Positions 16,871 through 26,261 of a stretch of DNA of 64,000 bases are shown here, piece by piece. The notes under the pieces are model-generated. The model was not told where the DNA came from. It searched no databases and worked only from the letters and a program-made list of their open reading frames with translations. The first letter of the stretch is position 1. Each line of letters starts with the position of its first letter. The position numbers were made by a program, and so were the translations under genes. This DNA comes from Ectothiorhodospira shaposhnikovii. Lineage in GTDB: Bacteria; Pseudomonadota; Gammaproteobacteria; Ectothiorhodospirales; Ectothiorhodospiraceae. The stretch is taken from positions 372,001 to 436,000 of the forward strand of contig NZ_JAJMLZ010000002.1 of the NCBI RefSeq assembly GCF_022227765.1, given 5' to 3'.

Positions 16871-18185
16871 GTACATCGCGCTGATGATGGTGGGCGCCTT
16901 TTTCATCCTGGTGCTCACGGGGATGCCGGTGGCCTTCGCCATTGCCGCCGTGGGGTTCGTGTTCGGCTTCATCGGGTTCGAGGGCTGGCTATTCGAGCTG
17001 CTGCCCTCACGGATCTTCGGCACCATCACCAACTACACCCTGCTGGCCATCCCGCTGTTCGTGTTCATGGGGGTGATGCTGGACAAGACCCGGGTGGCGG
17101 AACGCATGCTGGAAGTGATCGGCCATGCCAGCGGCGCCCTGCCCGGCGGCATGGCCCTGGCGGTGATCCTGGTGGGCGTGCTCATGGGCGCGGCCACGGG
17201 CATCGTCGGGGCGGCCATCGTTACCCTCACCCTCATGGCCCTGCCCACCCTGATCCGACGGGGCTACAAGCCGTCGGTGGCCTGCGGCACCATCTGTGCC
17301 TCGGGCACCCTGGGGCAGATCATCCCCCCCAGCCTGGTACTGCTGGTGCTGGCGGATACCATGAACCTGTCCGTGGGCAGCCTGTTCGCCGCCGCCCTGG
17401 TGCCGGGCCTGCTGCTGGCCGGACTCTACGTGCTCTACCTCCTGTTCCTGGCCTGGTACAACGCGGCGGACGTACCGGCCATTGACGCCGCGGAACGGGC
17501 CACCATGAGCAAGGCCCAGCTCTGGAAGGATCTTTTCACCTCGGTACTGCCGCCCCTGGCCCTGGTGGGGGCGGTGCTGGGGGCCATCATCGGCGGCATC
17601 GCCGCCCCCACCGAAGCCGCCGCCGTGGGAGCCGTGGGCGCGGTGGTGGTGGCGGCGCTGATGCGGCGCCTGAGCCTGCCGGTGTTCAATGAGGCACTGA
17701 TCATCACGGTGCGCATCACCGCCATGGTGTTCTTCGTGCTGATTGCCTCCCAGGTGTTCGCCCTGGCGTTCCGGGGGCTGGACGGGGAGTTCCTGGTGGA
17801 GGCCATGTTCGACTGGGTGCCCGGCGGCCCCTACGGCACCCTGCTGTTCATGATGCTGCTGATCTTCCTGCTGGGGTTCTTCCTGGAGTGGATCCAGATC
17901 ACCTACATCGCCGTTCCCCTGTTCATGCCCTTCCTGGCCGGCTATCCGGAATTCTCCATGGTGTGGATTGCCATCCTCATCGCCATGAACCTGCAGACCT
18001 CGTTCCTGACACCGCCCTTCGGGTGGTCGCTGATCTTCATGAAGGGGGTGGCGCCCAGGGGGATACGAACCGCGGACATCTACCGGGGGGCGATCCCCTT
18101 CGTGATCATCCAGCTGCTGGCCCTGGGGCTGCTGATCCTGTTCCCGGGAATCGTGCTGTGGCTGCCGGGGGCGATCGGGTGGTAG
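16860..18185 (+). CDS. TRAP transporter large permease subunit (DctM)
   Basis: The 441-residue protein has about twelve hydrophobic helices and is typical of DctM, with conserved GMPVAFAI, IPLFVFMG, GTLGQIIPPSLVL and TPPFGWSLIFMKG. The start ATG at 16860 is chosen because a GGAGG ribosome site lies 8 nt upstream, within the 3' end of dctQ. It catalyses Na+-driven uptake of the ligand brought by DctP. The extended FLEWIQITYIAVPLFMP region suits the keto-acid/C4-acid subgroup (inference). Confidence 0.94.
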   Translation: MPLEYIALMMVGAFFILVLTGMPVAFAIAAVGFVFGFIGFEGWLFELLPSRIFGTITNYTLLAIPLFVFMGVMLDKTRVAERMLEVIGHASGALPGGMALAVILVGVLMGAATGIVGAAIVTLTLMALPTLIRRGYKPSVACGTICASGTLGQIIPPSLVLLVLADTMNLSVGSLFAAALVPGLLLAGLYVLYLLFLAWYNAADVPAIDAAERATMSKAQLWKDLFTSVLPPLALVGAVLGAIIGGIAAPTEAAAVGAVGAVVVAALMRRLSLPVFNEALIITVRITAMVFFVLIASQVFALAFRGLDGEFLVEAMFDWVPGGPYGTLLFMMLLIFLLGFFLEWIQITYIAVPLFMPFLAGYPEFSMVWIAILIAMNLQTSFLTPPFGWSLIFMKGVAPRGIRTADIYRGAIPFVIIQLLALGLLILFPGIVLWLPGAIGW

Positions 18186-18204
18186 GCCGCGGTTTGACGT
18201 CGAA

Positions 18205-18972
18205 TCAATGTAAAAAGAACAGCACCGTGGTCACCGCGCCGACCACCACGATGCCGTTGCGCAGGAGTGCCGGCGGCAGTACCCGGCCGATGCGGGCACC
18301 GGCCAGGCCACCCAGGACCGCCGCCAGGGCCATGGGGGGGATCTCGGGCCAGGAGATGGCGCCGCCCCAGGCATAGATGACCACCGCCATCAAGGTGAGC
18401 ACGGCGGAGAGCAGGTTCTTCAGCCCGTTGGCCACGTTCAGGTCATTGACCCCCAGCAGGCGGAACATGGCCAGCATGACAATGCCCATGCCGCCGTTGA
18501 AATAGCCGCCGTAGCCGCACACGCCCAGCACGCCGAGTCGCCCCCAGAAGCCGCCGGTGCCGTGGCTGCGTCGCGCCAGGTACTGGTTCAGACGCGGCCC
18601 GAAGGCAAACAGCAGGGTGGCAAAGAGCAACAGCCAGGGCACGATCACCCGGAAGGCCTCGTTGGAGGTCGCCAGCAGCAGCAAGGCCCCCACCGCGCCC
18701 CCGGCCGTACCGATGAGCACCACCCCCAGCACGGTCATTCCCCGGGGCGCCCGGATCAGGTCCCGGTAGGCCCAGGCGCTGGCCAGATAACCGGGCAACA
18801 GCGCCGCAGTGCCGGTGGCGTTGGCGGCCACCGGGGGCACGCCGGTAAAGACCAGGGCCGGCAGGGTGAGAAAACTCCCCCCTCCCGCCAGGGCGTTGAT
18901 GATGCCGGCCACAAAGGCGGCGATCACGATCAGGGCAAGATCAAGCAGTTCCAGTGTCACGGGAATGGACAT
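18205..18972 (-). CDS. TSUP (TauE/SafE) family membrane transporter
   Basis: The 255-residue protein has seven to eight predicted membrane helices and the two TSUP repeats, beginning FVAGIINALAGGGSFLTLPALV and mirrored by GYGGYFNGGMGIVML. Members export sulfite, sulfoacetate or other organosulfonates, or take up small anions. In a sulfide-oxidising host sulfite export is a reasonable guess, but nothing in the sequence fixes the substrate. It is convergent with the TRAP operon. Confidence 0.9.
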   Translation of the reverse strand: MSIPVTLELLDLALIVIAAFVAGIINALAGGGSFLTLPALVFTGVPPVAANATGTAALLPGYLASAWAYRDLIRAPRGMTVLGVVLIGTAGGAVGALLLLATSNEAFRVIVPWLLLFATLLFAFGPRLNQYLARRSHGTGGFWGRLGVLGVCGYGGYFNGGMGIVMLAMFRLLGVNDLNVANGLKNLLSAVLTLMAVVIYAWGGAISWPEIPPMALAAVLGGLAGARIGRVLPPALLRNGIVVVGAVTTVLFFLH

Positions 18973-19054
18973 CCTTCAGGGGGCGGCGGCGGCCGGGAGG
19001 GAACAACGCCCGGCAAGATGCGCTCCAATGATAACAAGCCCGGAGGACCTTCCC

Positions 19055-19198
19055 ATGGACATCCCCCTGTTGATCATCGGCGCCCTGCTGCTGGGCACAT
19101 TGACGGCCTGGCACGTGGGGATGTTCCCCTACCCGGTCGGCTGGCTGCTGCTGAGCGTGTTCTTCATCGCACGCTTGATCCAGATCAGCCAGGGCTGA
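19055..19198 (+). CDS. 47-residue hydrophobic membrane protein
   Basis: ATG at 19055 has a CGGAGG ribosome site 8 nt upstream and opens a 47-codon frame. The product has two hydrophobic segments (IPLLIIGALLLGTLTAW and WLLLSVFFIARLIQI) linked by HVGMFPYPVG, a helical hairpin. No family is recognised. It lies alone between a divergent TSUP gene and a 395-bp space; its good ribosome site and composition argue that it is translated. Confidence 0.6.
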   Translation: MDIPLLIIGALLLGTLTAWHVGMFPYPVGWLLLSVFFIARLIQISQG

Positions 19199-19593
19199 AC
19201 CCGGTAAACGGGCAAATCTTCCGCAAAGCCTTTATAATCATCCACAATCACCCGCACGGCCTTTCGTCTGTCAAGCAGGCCATACTGCCGGTCAGGCCTT
19301 GAAAGACCACGGACAAGGCACCATGAATCATCAGACCGTCGAGTCCCGGACCCGACGGTGATGCGGCCCCGCCTTCCCGGACGGGAAATGCTGTATTGCC
19401 GCCCGGGCGGCGTTAGGCGGATCATGACGTCCGCATACCGGTGACACCGGCACCCCAACAGAATCTCCCAGTCGGACCCGGCCCTGTCCGGGATAACGGG
19501 GTGTCAGCCCAGCCGATGGGCACCGTTCGTCCACATCATGAATGGCGACACGATGAACCCTTGTACCACCCAACCAGCCCCTGGAGCGATGCC
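19199..19593. other. 395-bp intergenic stretch with promoter-like box and inverted repeats
   Basis: No convincing gene is seen. A consensus TATAAT occurs at 19233-19238, without a good -35 hexamer. An inverted repeat ACCGTCG ... CGACGGT spans about 19332-19359 and overlaps a 12-codon frame (ATG at 19323). The DsbA-like gene starts after this stretch with its own GGAG ribosome site. A long structured leader or small RNA is possible but not shown. Confidence 0.4.
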
Positions 19594-20229
19594 ATGTCCC
19601 TGAGCCGACGCCGTTTCAACCAATTGCTTGCCGGTGGCCTGGGGGTCGCCCTGGCGCCCAACGTCCTGGCGGGACTGGTGGAAGGACAGGACTGGCGCGC
19701 CATCGCCCGGCCCCAGTCGGAAGCCCCCGAAGGCAAGATCGAGCTGGCCAAGTTCTTTTCCTACGGCTGCCCCTTCTGCGGCCAGCTGGCCCGGGTGATG
19801 AAGCCTTGGCTGGCGGAACTGCCCGACGACGTGGTGTTCCGACGCATCCCCATCTCCTTCAACCGTGCCGCCTGGGCCAATCTGGCCCGCCTGGCACTGG
19901 CCCTGGAGGAAACCGGCCTGGCCGCTGAACTGGATCAGGCGGTATTCGACGCCGTCGGCGTGGACCGGGAACCCCTGTTCACCGAAACCGCCATTCTGGA
20001 CTGGCTGGCGGACAAGGACGTGGATACCGAGGCATTCCGCCAGGTGTTCAATGCCTCCCATATTCGTGCCCAGGTGGCCCGCAACGATCGCCTGCAGGCC
20101 CGCTTCGGCATCAACAGCGTCCCCACTCTGGTGGTCGACGGCCGTTTCGTCGTGGTCGGCGAACAGGCCCGCAGCTTCGACGACATCCTTGAGATTGCCG
20201 GGGAACTCATTGACAAGGCCCGGGCCTGA
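19594..20229 (+). CDS. DsbA-family thiol:disulfide oxidoreductase, Tat signal
   Basis: The 211-residue protein begins MSLSRRRFNQLLAGGLGVALA, a twin-arginine signal. The thioredoxin-like DsbA fold has an active site C59-P-F-C62 and a cis-Pro loop SVPTLVV. CPFC differs from the classical CPHC of DsbA, suggesting a different redox potential. Tat export of a DsbA-like protein is unusual because DsbA is normally Sec/SRP exported. A GGAG ribosome site precedes the ATG. It may serve disulfide formation in exported type II or c-type cytochrome substrates (inference). Confidence 0.88.
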   Translation: MSLSRRRFNQLLAGGLGVALAPNVLAGLVEGQDWRAIARPQSEAPEGKIELAKFFSYGCPFCGQLARVMKPWLAELPDDVVFRRIPISFNRAAWANLARLALALEETGLAAELDQAVFDAVGVDREPLFTETAILDWLADKDVDTEAFRQVFNASHIRAQVARNDRLQARFGINSVPTLVVDGRFVVVGEQARSFDDILEIAGELIDKARA

Positions 20230-20336
20230 CCCGGACCGCTCTTCCTCCGATGAACAGGAGTCATGACCATGACAGATGCCCTGTCCCAGTCTTTTCCCGC
20301 AGCGCCCCAGGCGCCCAACCCCATGATGTCCTAGCC

Positions 20337-20648
20337 ATGAACGATACTTCCCAAGCGATTTCACCCCGTCGACGCCTGCAGACCCTGCTGGCAATCCCCG
20401 ACAACCAGCGCACTGAGGAGCAATGGGACGAGATCATCGAACTGGAGATCTCCCTGGCGCCCGTCAACCAGGTCTCCGGCGGTGAGAAGCAAGCCGCCGA
20501 AACACGCGGCAGCAGTCCGCGTCAGGCCCGCGGGGCCAGACAGCCAAGATCAGGAAGCAGCGGGAACGGTCCCCGCGCCAAAAAGACCTTCAAGAAGCCG
20601 GCGGGCGCCTCCAAGGGCGCGGCCCGAGGCGCCGTCAGCAGCGAATGA
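20337..20648 (+). CDS. Hypothetical basic protein, 103 residues
   Basis: The N-terminal half (about residues 1-45) is predicted helical and acidic (EEQWDEIIELEISLAP). The C-terminal half is low-complexity and rich in Arg, Lys, Gly and Ser (ARQPRSGSSGNGPRAKKTF), like an unstructured nucleic-acid-binding tail. No family is recognised. It begins 107 bp after the DsbA-like gene; an in-frame ATG at 20250 is an alternative start. Codon use looks native. Confidence 0.5.
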   Translation: MNDTSQAISPRRRLQTLLAIPDNQRTEEQWDEIIELEISLAPVNQVSGGEKQAAETRGSSPRQARGARQPRSGSSGNGPRAKKTFKKPAGASKGAARGAVSSE

Positions 20649-20723
20649 CGGCTGGGTGACAGCCAGCGGGGCCAGGACACCCTGCCCGGCCCCGAAAACC
20701 CCGCCCTCATCTCGCCCGGCTCG

Positions 20724-22919
20724 TCAGCCTCTGGCGCGAGCGATGCGCAGGACCTCGGGAATACGCCTCAGGCGACGCATGATGTCCGCCAGATGCTTGC
20801 GGTTACGGACGCTCAGGGTGAAGGTGATGGTGGTGGCGTGACCATCCCGTTCGTCGAAGGAAACGTGCTCGATATTGGAGCCCATGTCCGCGATCCCCGC
20901 CGCCAGACTGGCCAGCACGCCCCGCTTGTTGGCGGTCTGGATACGCACGCTGGCGGCATATTCCTGGCTGCCGTCCGGCGCCCACTCCACCGTGATCCAC
21001 TTGTCCGGCTTGTCCCGGTAATCGGCCACGTTGCGGCAGTGTTCCCGGTGGACCACCAGGCCGCGCCCGGTGCTCATGACCCCGACGATGGGATCGCCGG
21101 GGATGGGATTGCAGCACTTGGCAAAGGACAGCACCATGCCTTCGGTGCCCTTCACGGCCAGGGGCCGCCCCATGCCCGCCGGAGTGGTTTCCATGGCCGA
21201 GGCATCGGCATCCTCCGTCACGGACAGGCGTCGGGCCACCAAGGCGGCCATGCGATTGCCCAGCCCCACGTCCGCCAGCAACGCCTTGACGTCCGGTAGC
21301 TGTAATTCTTCGAGCAACGCCCTCAGGCGTTCCTCGGGCACCTGTTCCAGGGACAGTTCATAGACCGACAGGGCCTTTTCCAGCAGCCGGCGGCCAAGGC
21401 CGACCGCCTCGTCCTGCTGCAGGTTCTTGAGGTAATGCCGAATGGCCGTGCGGGCCTTGCCGGTGACCACGAAGTTCAGCCAGGCGGGATTGGGGCGAGC
21501 ACCGGGAGCGGTGATGATCTGTACCGTGCGACCACTCTCCAGCGGGGTGGAAAGCGGTGCCAGGCGACGGTCGATCTTGGCCGCCACGCAGGTGTTGCCC
21601 ACGTCGGAATGTACGGCGTAGGCAAAATCCACCACGGTGGCGCCCCGGGGCAGTTCCATGATGTCTCCCTGCGGGGTGAAGATGTAGACCTCCTCGGGGA
21701 ACAGGTCCACCTTGACGTTTTCCAGGAACTCCATGGAGTTGCCGGCGGCCTGCTGGATCTCCAGCACCCCCTTGAGCCACTCCCGAGCCCGGTCCTGGGC
21801 GGTGGCGGAGTGCCGGTCCCCGGCCTTGTAGAGCCAGTGGGCGGCGATGCCGGTCTCCGCCACCCGGTCCATCTCCTCGGTGCGGATCTGCACCTCGATG
21901 GGGATGCCGTGAGGCCCGAACAACACCGTGTGCAGGCTCTGATAACCGTTGGCCTTGGGAATGGCGATGTAGTCCTTGAAGCGCCCCGGTACCGGCTTGT
22001 AAAGATTGTGCGCCACCCCCAGGGCCCGGTAACAGGTATCCACGTCGGCGACGATGATGCGGATGGCGAAGACGTCATAGACCTCCGAGAAGGACAGACG
22101 TTTCTGCTTCATCTTGCGGTAGATGCTGTAGAGGTTCTTTTCCCGGCCGACGATGCGGGCCTCGATCCCCACTTCCTCCATGCGACCGCAGATGGCGGTC
22201 TCGATCTTCTGCATCACCTCCTTGCGATGGCCCCGGGATTTCTTGACCGCGGCATCCAGCACCTTGTGGCGCATGGGATAGTGGGCGGCAAAACCGAGCA
22301 GCTCCAGTTCCCGACGAATGGCATTCATGCCCAGGCGCTGGGCGATGGGGGCGTAGATATCCAGGGTCTCCCGGGCCACCCGCCGGCTCTTGTCCGGCCG
22401 CAGTGCGCCCAAGGTGCGCATGTTGTGCAGACGGTCGGCCAGCTTCACCAGGATCACCCGCAGGTCGCGGGTGATCGCCAGCATCATCTTGCGGAAATTC
22501 TCGGCCTGGGCCTCGGCCTTGGAGCGAAACTTGAGGTGGGTGAGCTTGGAAACACCGTCCACCAGCTCGGCCACGTCCTCGCCGAACTCCTCGATGATGC
22601 GTTCCTTGCTGATGTGGGTATCCTCCATGACATCATGGAGGATGGCGGCGATGATGCTCTTGTAGTCCATCCGCATCTCGGCCATGGTCTTGGCCACGGC
22701 CAGGGGATGGAAGATGTAGGGCTCGCCGCTCTGACGGGTCTGCCCTTCGTGGGCCTCCGCTCCGAACAGATAGGCCCGATAGACTTCCTTGATCTGCTCC
22801 GGCTCCAGATAGCATTCCAGATACGCGCACAGGTCGCCGGCCATGAATCGGGTGGAATCCAACGGCTGCGGGCTGGGTATCGTGGGGGTGGGGGCGCTCT
22901 CGACCATGGCGGCTGTCAC
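20724..22919 (-). CDS. spoT: Bifunctional (p)ppGpp synthetase/hydrolase SpoT
   Basis: The 731-residue RelA/SpoT homologue has an N-terminal HD hydrolase domain with intact metal motif HDVMEDT (residues 95-101), a synthetase domain beginning near VGREKNLYSIYRKMK, a TGS domain (VYIFTPQGDIMELPRGATVVDFAYAVH), a zinc-finger-like CCNPIPGD region and a C-terminal ACT domain. The intact HD box marks it as SpoT rather than RelA. It controls the stringent-response alarmone. It lies downstream of gmk and rpoZ, the conserved gammaproteobacterial order. The exact start is one of three close Met codons. Confidence 0.96.
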   Translation of the reverse strand: MTAAMVESAPTPTIPSPQPLDSTRFMAGDLCAYLECYLEPEQIKEVYRAYLFGAEAHEGQTRQSGEPYIFHPLAVAKTMAEMRMDYKSIIAAILHDVMEDTHISKERIIEEFGEDVAELVDGVSKLTHLKFRSKAEAQAENFRKMMLAITRDLRVILVKLADRLHNMRTLGALRPDKSRRVARETLDIYAPIAQRLGMNAIRRELELLGFAAHYPMRHKVLDAAVKKSRGHRKEVMQKIETAICGRMEEVGIEARIVGREKNLYSIYRKMKQKRLSFSEVYDVFAIRIIVADVDTCYRALGVAHNLYKPVPGRFKDYIAIPKANGYQSLHTVLFGPHGIPIEVQIRTEEMDRVAETGIAAHWLYKAGDRHSATAQDRAREWLKGVLEIQQAAGNSMEFLENVKVDLFPEEVYIFTPQGDIMELPRGATVVDFAYAVHSDVGNTCVAAKIDRRLAPLSTPLESGRTVQIITAPGARPNPAWLNFVVTGKARTAIRHYLKNLQQDEAVGLGRRLLEKALSVYELSLEQVPEERLRALLEELQLPDVKALLADVGLGNRMAALVARRLSVTEDADASAMETTPAGMGRPLAVKGTEGMVLSFAKCCNPIPGDPIVGVMSTGRGLVVHREHCRNVADYRDKPDKWITVEWAPDGSQEYAASVRIQTANKRGVLASLAAGIADMGSNIEHVSFDERDGHATTITFTLSVRNRKHLADIMRRLRRIPEVLRIARARG

Positions 22920-22964
22920 GCGGAGTGGCCCTGTTGCGGTTCCCGGAGCAATCCGCAGACGGGG

Positions 22965-23225
22965 CTAGATCTCCGAGTTGACCTCCTCGTCACTGATCTT
23001 GGACTGTGCGGCGTGGTCACGGGCGGCCACTTCGTCCAGGACTTCCGGCCCCACCAGACCGGCGGCGATCTCCCGCAGGGCGACCACGGTGGGCTTGTCG
23101 TTCTCCCACTCCACCTGGGGGTTGGTGCCTCCGGCAAGCTGACGGGCACGCTTGGCGGCCACCAGTACCAGGTGGAAACGGTTTTCCACGTTGTCGAGAC
23201 AGTCTTCTACGGTCACTCGTGCCAT
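22965..23225 (-). CDS. rpoZ: RNA polymerase omega subunit
   Basis: The 86-residue protein begins [30 protein letters not shown], the conserved omega N-terminus, and contains the [13 protein letters not shown] helix. Omega binds beta' and forms part of ppGpp site 1, consistent with its place between gmk and spoT. It is separated from gmk by 43 bp and from spoT by 45 bp. Confidence 0.97.
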   Translation of the reverse strand: MARVTVEDCLDNVENRFHLVLVAAKRARQLAGGTNPQVEWENDKPTVVALREIAAGLVGPEVLDEVAARDHAAQSKISDEEVNSEI

Positions 23226-23268
23226 GGCCGGCAGTACTCCTGAAAAAACGGCGGGAAAACGTTCAATA

Positions 23269-23946
<678 letters not shown>

Positions 23947-23980
23947 TCAAGGCGGGGGACCGATGCAGCCCGGACAGGGA

Positions 23981-25033
23981 TCAGTCCATCAGATCCACCT
24001 CGATCCCCTGCTCATAGAGGGACTGGGCGCGCCGGTCCAGGTAGCGCTGCAGCTCCGGCTCGTCCCGGTAGGCGCCGGTGAGCACATATTCCATCAGGGA
24101 TTGCACATGGAAGGTCCGCAGATAGCCTTCGGCCCGGATCACCTCGCCGTCCTCGGGGGTGTAGAAAGCCAGCGTGGGGGTGTAGAGCACACCGCTGTCC
24201 CGTGCCCAGGCCGCCGCGCTGGTCTGCTCGCCCTCGGGGGTGATGACCCTGTCACGGCCGGCGACATCGATCTGCGCCACCTGGAACCGGGCCAGCAGCG
24301 CCTCGCTGTCGGGGCGGGCCAGGATATCCAGGTGCAGTTCATCGCAGGCGGAGCACTGGGCCTGCTCGAACAACACCAGCAGGGGCCGGCCATCCTCTCT
24401 CAGGGCCGAGGCCAGGTCATGGGGCGGCTGCAGCCAGCCGTCGCGGGCATGCAGCACCCCCGTGGCGGGCTCCGGCGACAGTTGTTCGAAATACGCCTGG
24501 AAGCTGATGTCGTTTTCCCGCCGCTCCCCGATCCAGGATAGCGCCGCGCGGAATCGATGGGGCTCGAAATAGCCGTTGATCCGTCCGACCACCTGGAACT
24601 CCTCGTTGAACATCAGCAGGGTGGGGGTGAACTGGACATTCAGATCCCGGGCAAAATCCTTCTCGGTGGTGTCGTGCCCGGCCATGTCGGTGACTTCCCG
24701 ATCCCCCCACATGTTGATGGCAATGACGTTGAAATGCCGCCGGGTCAAGTCGGCGATGTCGCGCTGGCCGAAATTGTCCCGCACCAGCTTTTCGCAGTAG
24801 GGACAACCGTCCTGATAGAAATACAGCATGAGTCGCCGACCGGCATCCGTGGCCTCCTGAACGTCTTCCCGAATATCCAGAAAGGACTCATGGAACCAGG
24901 GCGGCGGTTCAACCCAGCCCGGGTTGACCATGCCCGGCTCCAGACGGGCTTCCTGGGCCGGTGCGACGCTCCAGGCGGACAGCGCGACCAGCAGCAACAC
25001 CGGGATGAGCGTGAACGATCGAACAGGGTTCAT
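23981..25033 (-). CDS. Exported protein with two thioredoxin-like domains (SoxW-like)
   Basis: The 350-residue precursor has an N-terminal signal peptide (LIPVLLLVALSAWSVAPAQ). Domain 1 carries a CPYC active site in YFYQDGCPYCEKLV and a cis-Pro loop FTPTLLMF. Domain 2, from about residue 190, has CSAC in FEQAQCSACDELH with cis-Pro YTPTLAFY. Single-domain thioredoxins of this type (SoxW) accompany sulfur oxidation; the tandem arrangement with two different dithiol sites is less usual. It probably acts as a periplasmic disulfide reductase or relay (inference). A terminator separates it from fbp upstream. Confidence 0.8.
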   Translation of the reverse strand: MNPVRSFTLIPVLLLVALSAWSVAPAQEARLEPGMVNPGWVEPPPWFHESFLDIREDVQEATDAGRRLMLYFYQDGCPYCEKLVRDNFGQRDIADLTRRHFNVIAINMWGDREVTDMAGHDTTEKDFARDLNVQFTPTLLMFNEEFQVVGRINGYFEPHRFRAALSWIGERRENDISFQAYFEQLSPEPATGVLHARDGWLQPPHDLASALREDGRPLLVLFEQAQCSACDELHLDILARPDSEALLARFQVAQIDVAGRDRVITPEGEQTSAAAWARDSGVLYTPTLAFYTPEDGEVIRAEGYLRTFHVQSLMEYVLTGAYRDEPELQRYLDRRAQSLYEQGIEVDLMD

Positions 25034-25086
25034 GGCAACCTCCTGGCCCGCTCGGGGCCGCTACGGTGGATGTTCCCCAAAACGGC

Positions 25087-25110
25087 GGGACCCGGCAAAA
25101 GCCGGGTCCC
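25087..25110 (-). terminator. Intrinsic terminator downstream of fbp
   Basis: A 10-bp perfect stem GGGACCCGGC / GCCGGGTCCC with loop AAAA is followed on the minus strand by CGTTTTGG, a short U-run. It sits just after the fbp stop. Confidence 0.85.
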
Positions 25111-25117
25111 GGTGACA

Positions 25118-26128
25118 TCATTCGTGGTGATAGGCGGTCACCCGCTCCACCTCGTGGCGCGACCCCAGCACCACCGGCACCCGCTGGTGGATGTCCTCGG
25201 GGTTCAGGGACATGATGCGCTCCCGTCCCGTGGTGGCGGCGCCTCCGGCCTGCTCGATGATGAAGCCCATGGGATTGGCCTCATACATCAGGCGCAACTT
25301 GCCGCCCTGGCCCTTGGCCTGAATTTTGGTATCCATGGGGTACATGAAGATGCCGCCCCGGGTGAGGATGCGATGCACCTCGGCCACCATGGAGGCGATC
25401 CAGCGCATGTTGAAGTCCTTGCCGCGGGGACCGTCCTTGCCTTCCAGGCACTCGCTGATGTAGCGCTTCACCGGCGCCTCCCAGAACCGCATGTTGGAGG
25501 TGTTGATGGCAAATTCCTGAGTATCCGCCGGGATCTGCACGTTGGAATGGGTGAGCAGGAATTCACCGAAATCCCGGTCCAGGGTGAACATGTTGGTACC
25601 CCGCCCCGTGGTCAGCACCATCATGGTGGAAGGGCCGTAGAGACAGTAACCGGCGGCCACCTGCTCGGTGCCGGGCTTGAGGAAGTCCTCCTTGGAAGGA
25701 TTCTTCACCCCCGGCGGGGCCTTGAGGATGGAGAAGATGGTCCCCACCGAGACATTGACGTCGATATTGGAGGAACCGTCCAGGGGATCGAACAGCACCA
25801 GGTACTTGCCCCTGGGGGCGCTCTCCGGCAGGTGATGGACATCATCCATCTCCTCCGAGGCCAGGCCGGCCACATGGCCGTTGTGGGCCAGGGCCTCGAT
25901 GAAGATCTCGTTGGAGATGATGTCCAGCTTCTTCTGCTGCTCCCCCTGGACGTTCTCGGACCCGGCGGTGCCCAGCACCCCCACCAGATCCCCCTTGTTG
26001 ACGAGATCGGAGATCTTCTTGCAGGCCACCGCGATGTCGTTCAGAAGGCCGGTGAACTCGCCGGTGGCCCCCTCGAACTGGCGCTGGGTCTCGATGATGA
26101 AATTGGTCAGCGTGGTACCGATATACAT
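25118..26128 (-). CDS. fbp: Class I fructose-1,6-bisphosphatase
   Basis: The 336-residue protein has the metal and catalytic signature [22 protein letters not shown] and the sugar-phosphate site [10 protein letters not shown]. It hydrolyses fructose-1,6-bisphosphate in gluconeogenesis and, in autotrophs, the Calvin cycle. No cbb genes are adjacent, so a specific Calvin-cycle role cannot be claimed. Transcribed from its own promoter region (26129-26261), which contains a perfect 13-bp tandem repeat. Confidence 0.97.
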   Translation of the reverse strand: MYIGTTLTNFIIETQRQFEGATGEFTGLLNDIAVACKKISDLVNKGDLVGVLGTAGSENVQGEQQKKLDIISNEIFIEALAHNGHVAGLASEEMDDVHHLPESAPRGKYLVLFDPLDGSSNIDVNVSVGTIFSILKAPPGVKNPSKEDFLKPGTEQVAAGYCLYGPSTMMVLTTGRGTNMFTLDRDFGEFLLTHSNVQIPADTQEFAINTSNMRFWEAPVKRYISECLEGKDGPRGKDFNMRWIASMVAEVHRILTRGGIFMYPMDTKIQAKGQGGKLRLMYEANPMGFIIEQAGGAATTGRERIMSLNPEDIHQRVPVVLGSRHEVERVTAYHHE

Positions 26129-26227
26129 GGATGGTGTTCCCTTGGTGGTGTTGAAGCCGTCCGGCGCGGCACTGTTATTGTGATGTTCCCCTATCGGGGA
26201 GCCGCGCCTTTGTGACGGTTATACTAT

Positions 26228-26253
26228 CAGAACCATCCGGCAGAACCATCCGG
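26228..26253. repeat. Perfect 13-bp tandem duplication upstream of fbp
   Basis: CAGAACCATCCGG occurs twice head to tail without spacer, about 100 bp before the fbp start and 9 bp past the DUF4399 stop. It could be a regulator-binding repeat or simple slippage. Confidence 0.6.
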
Positions 26254-26261
26254 GCTTACGC

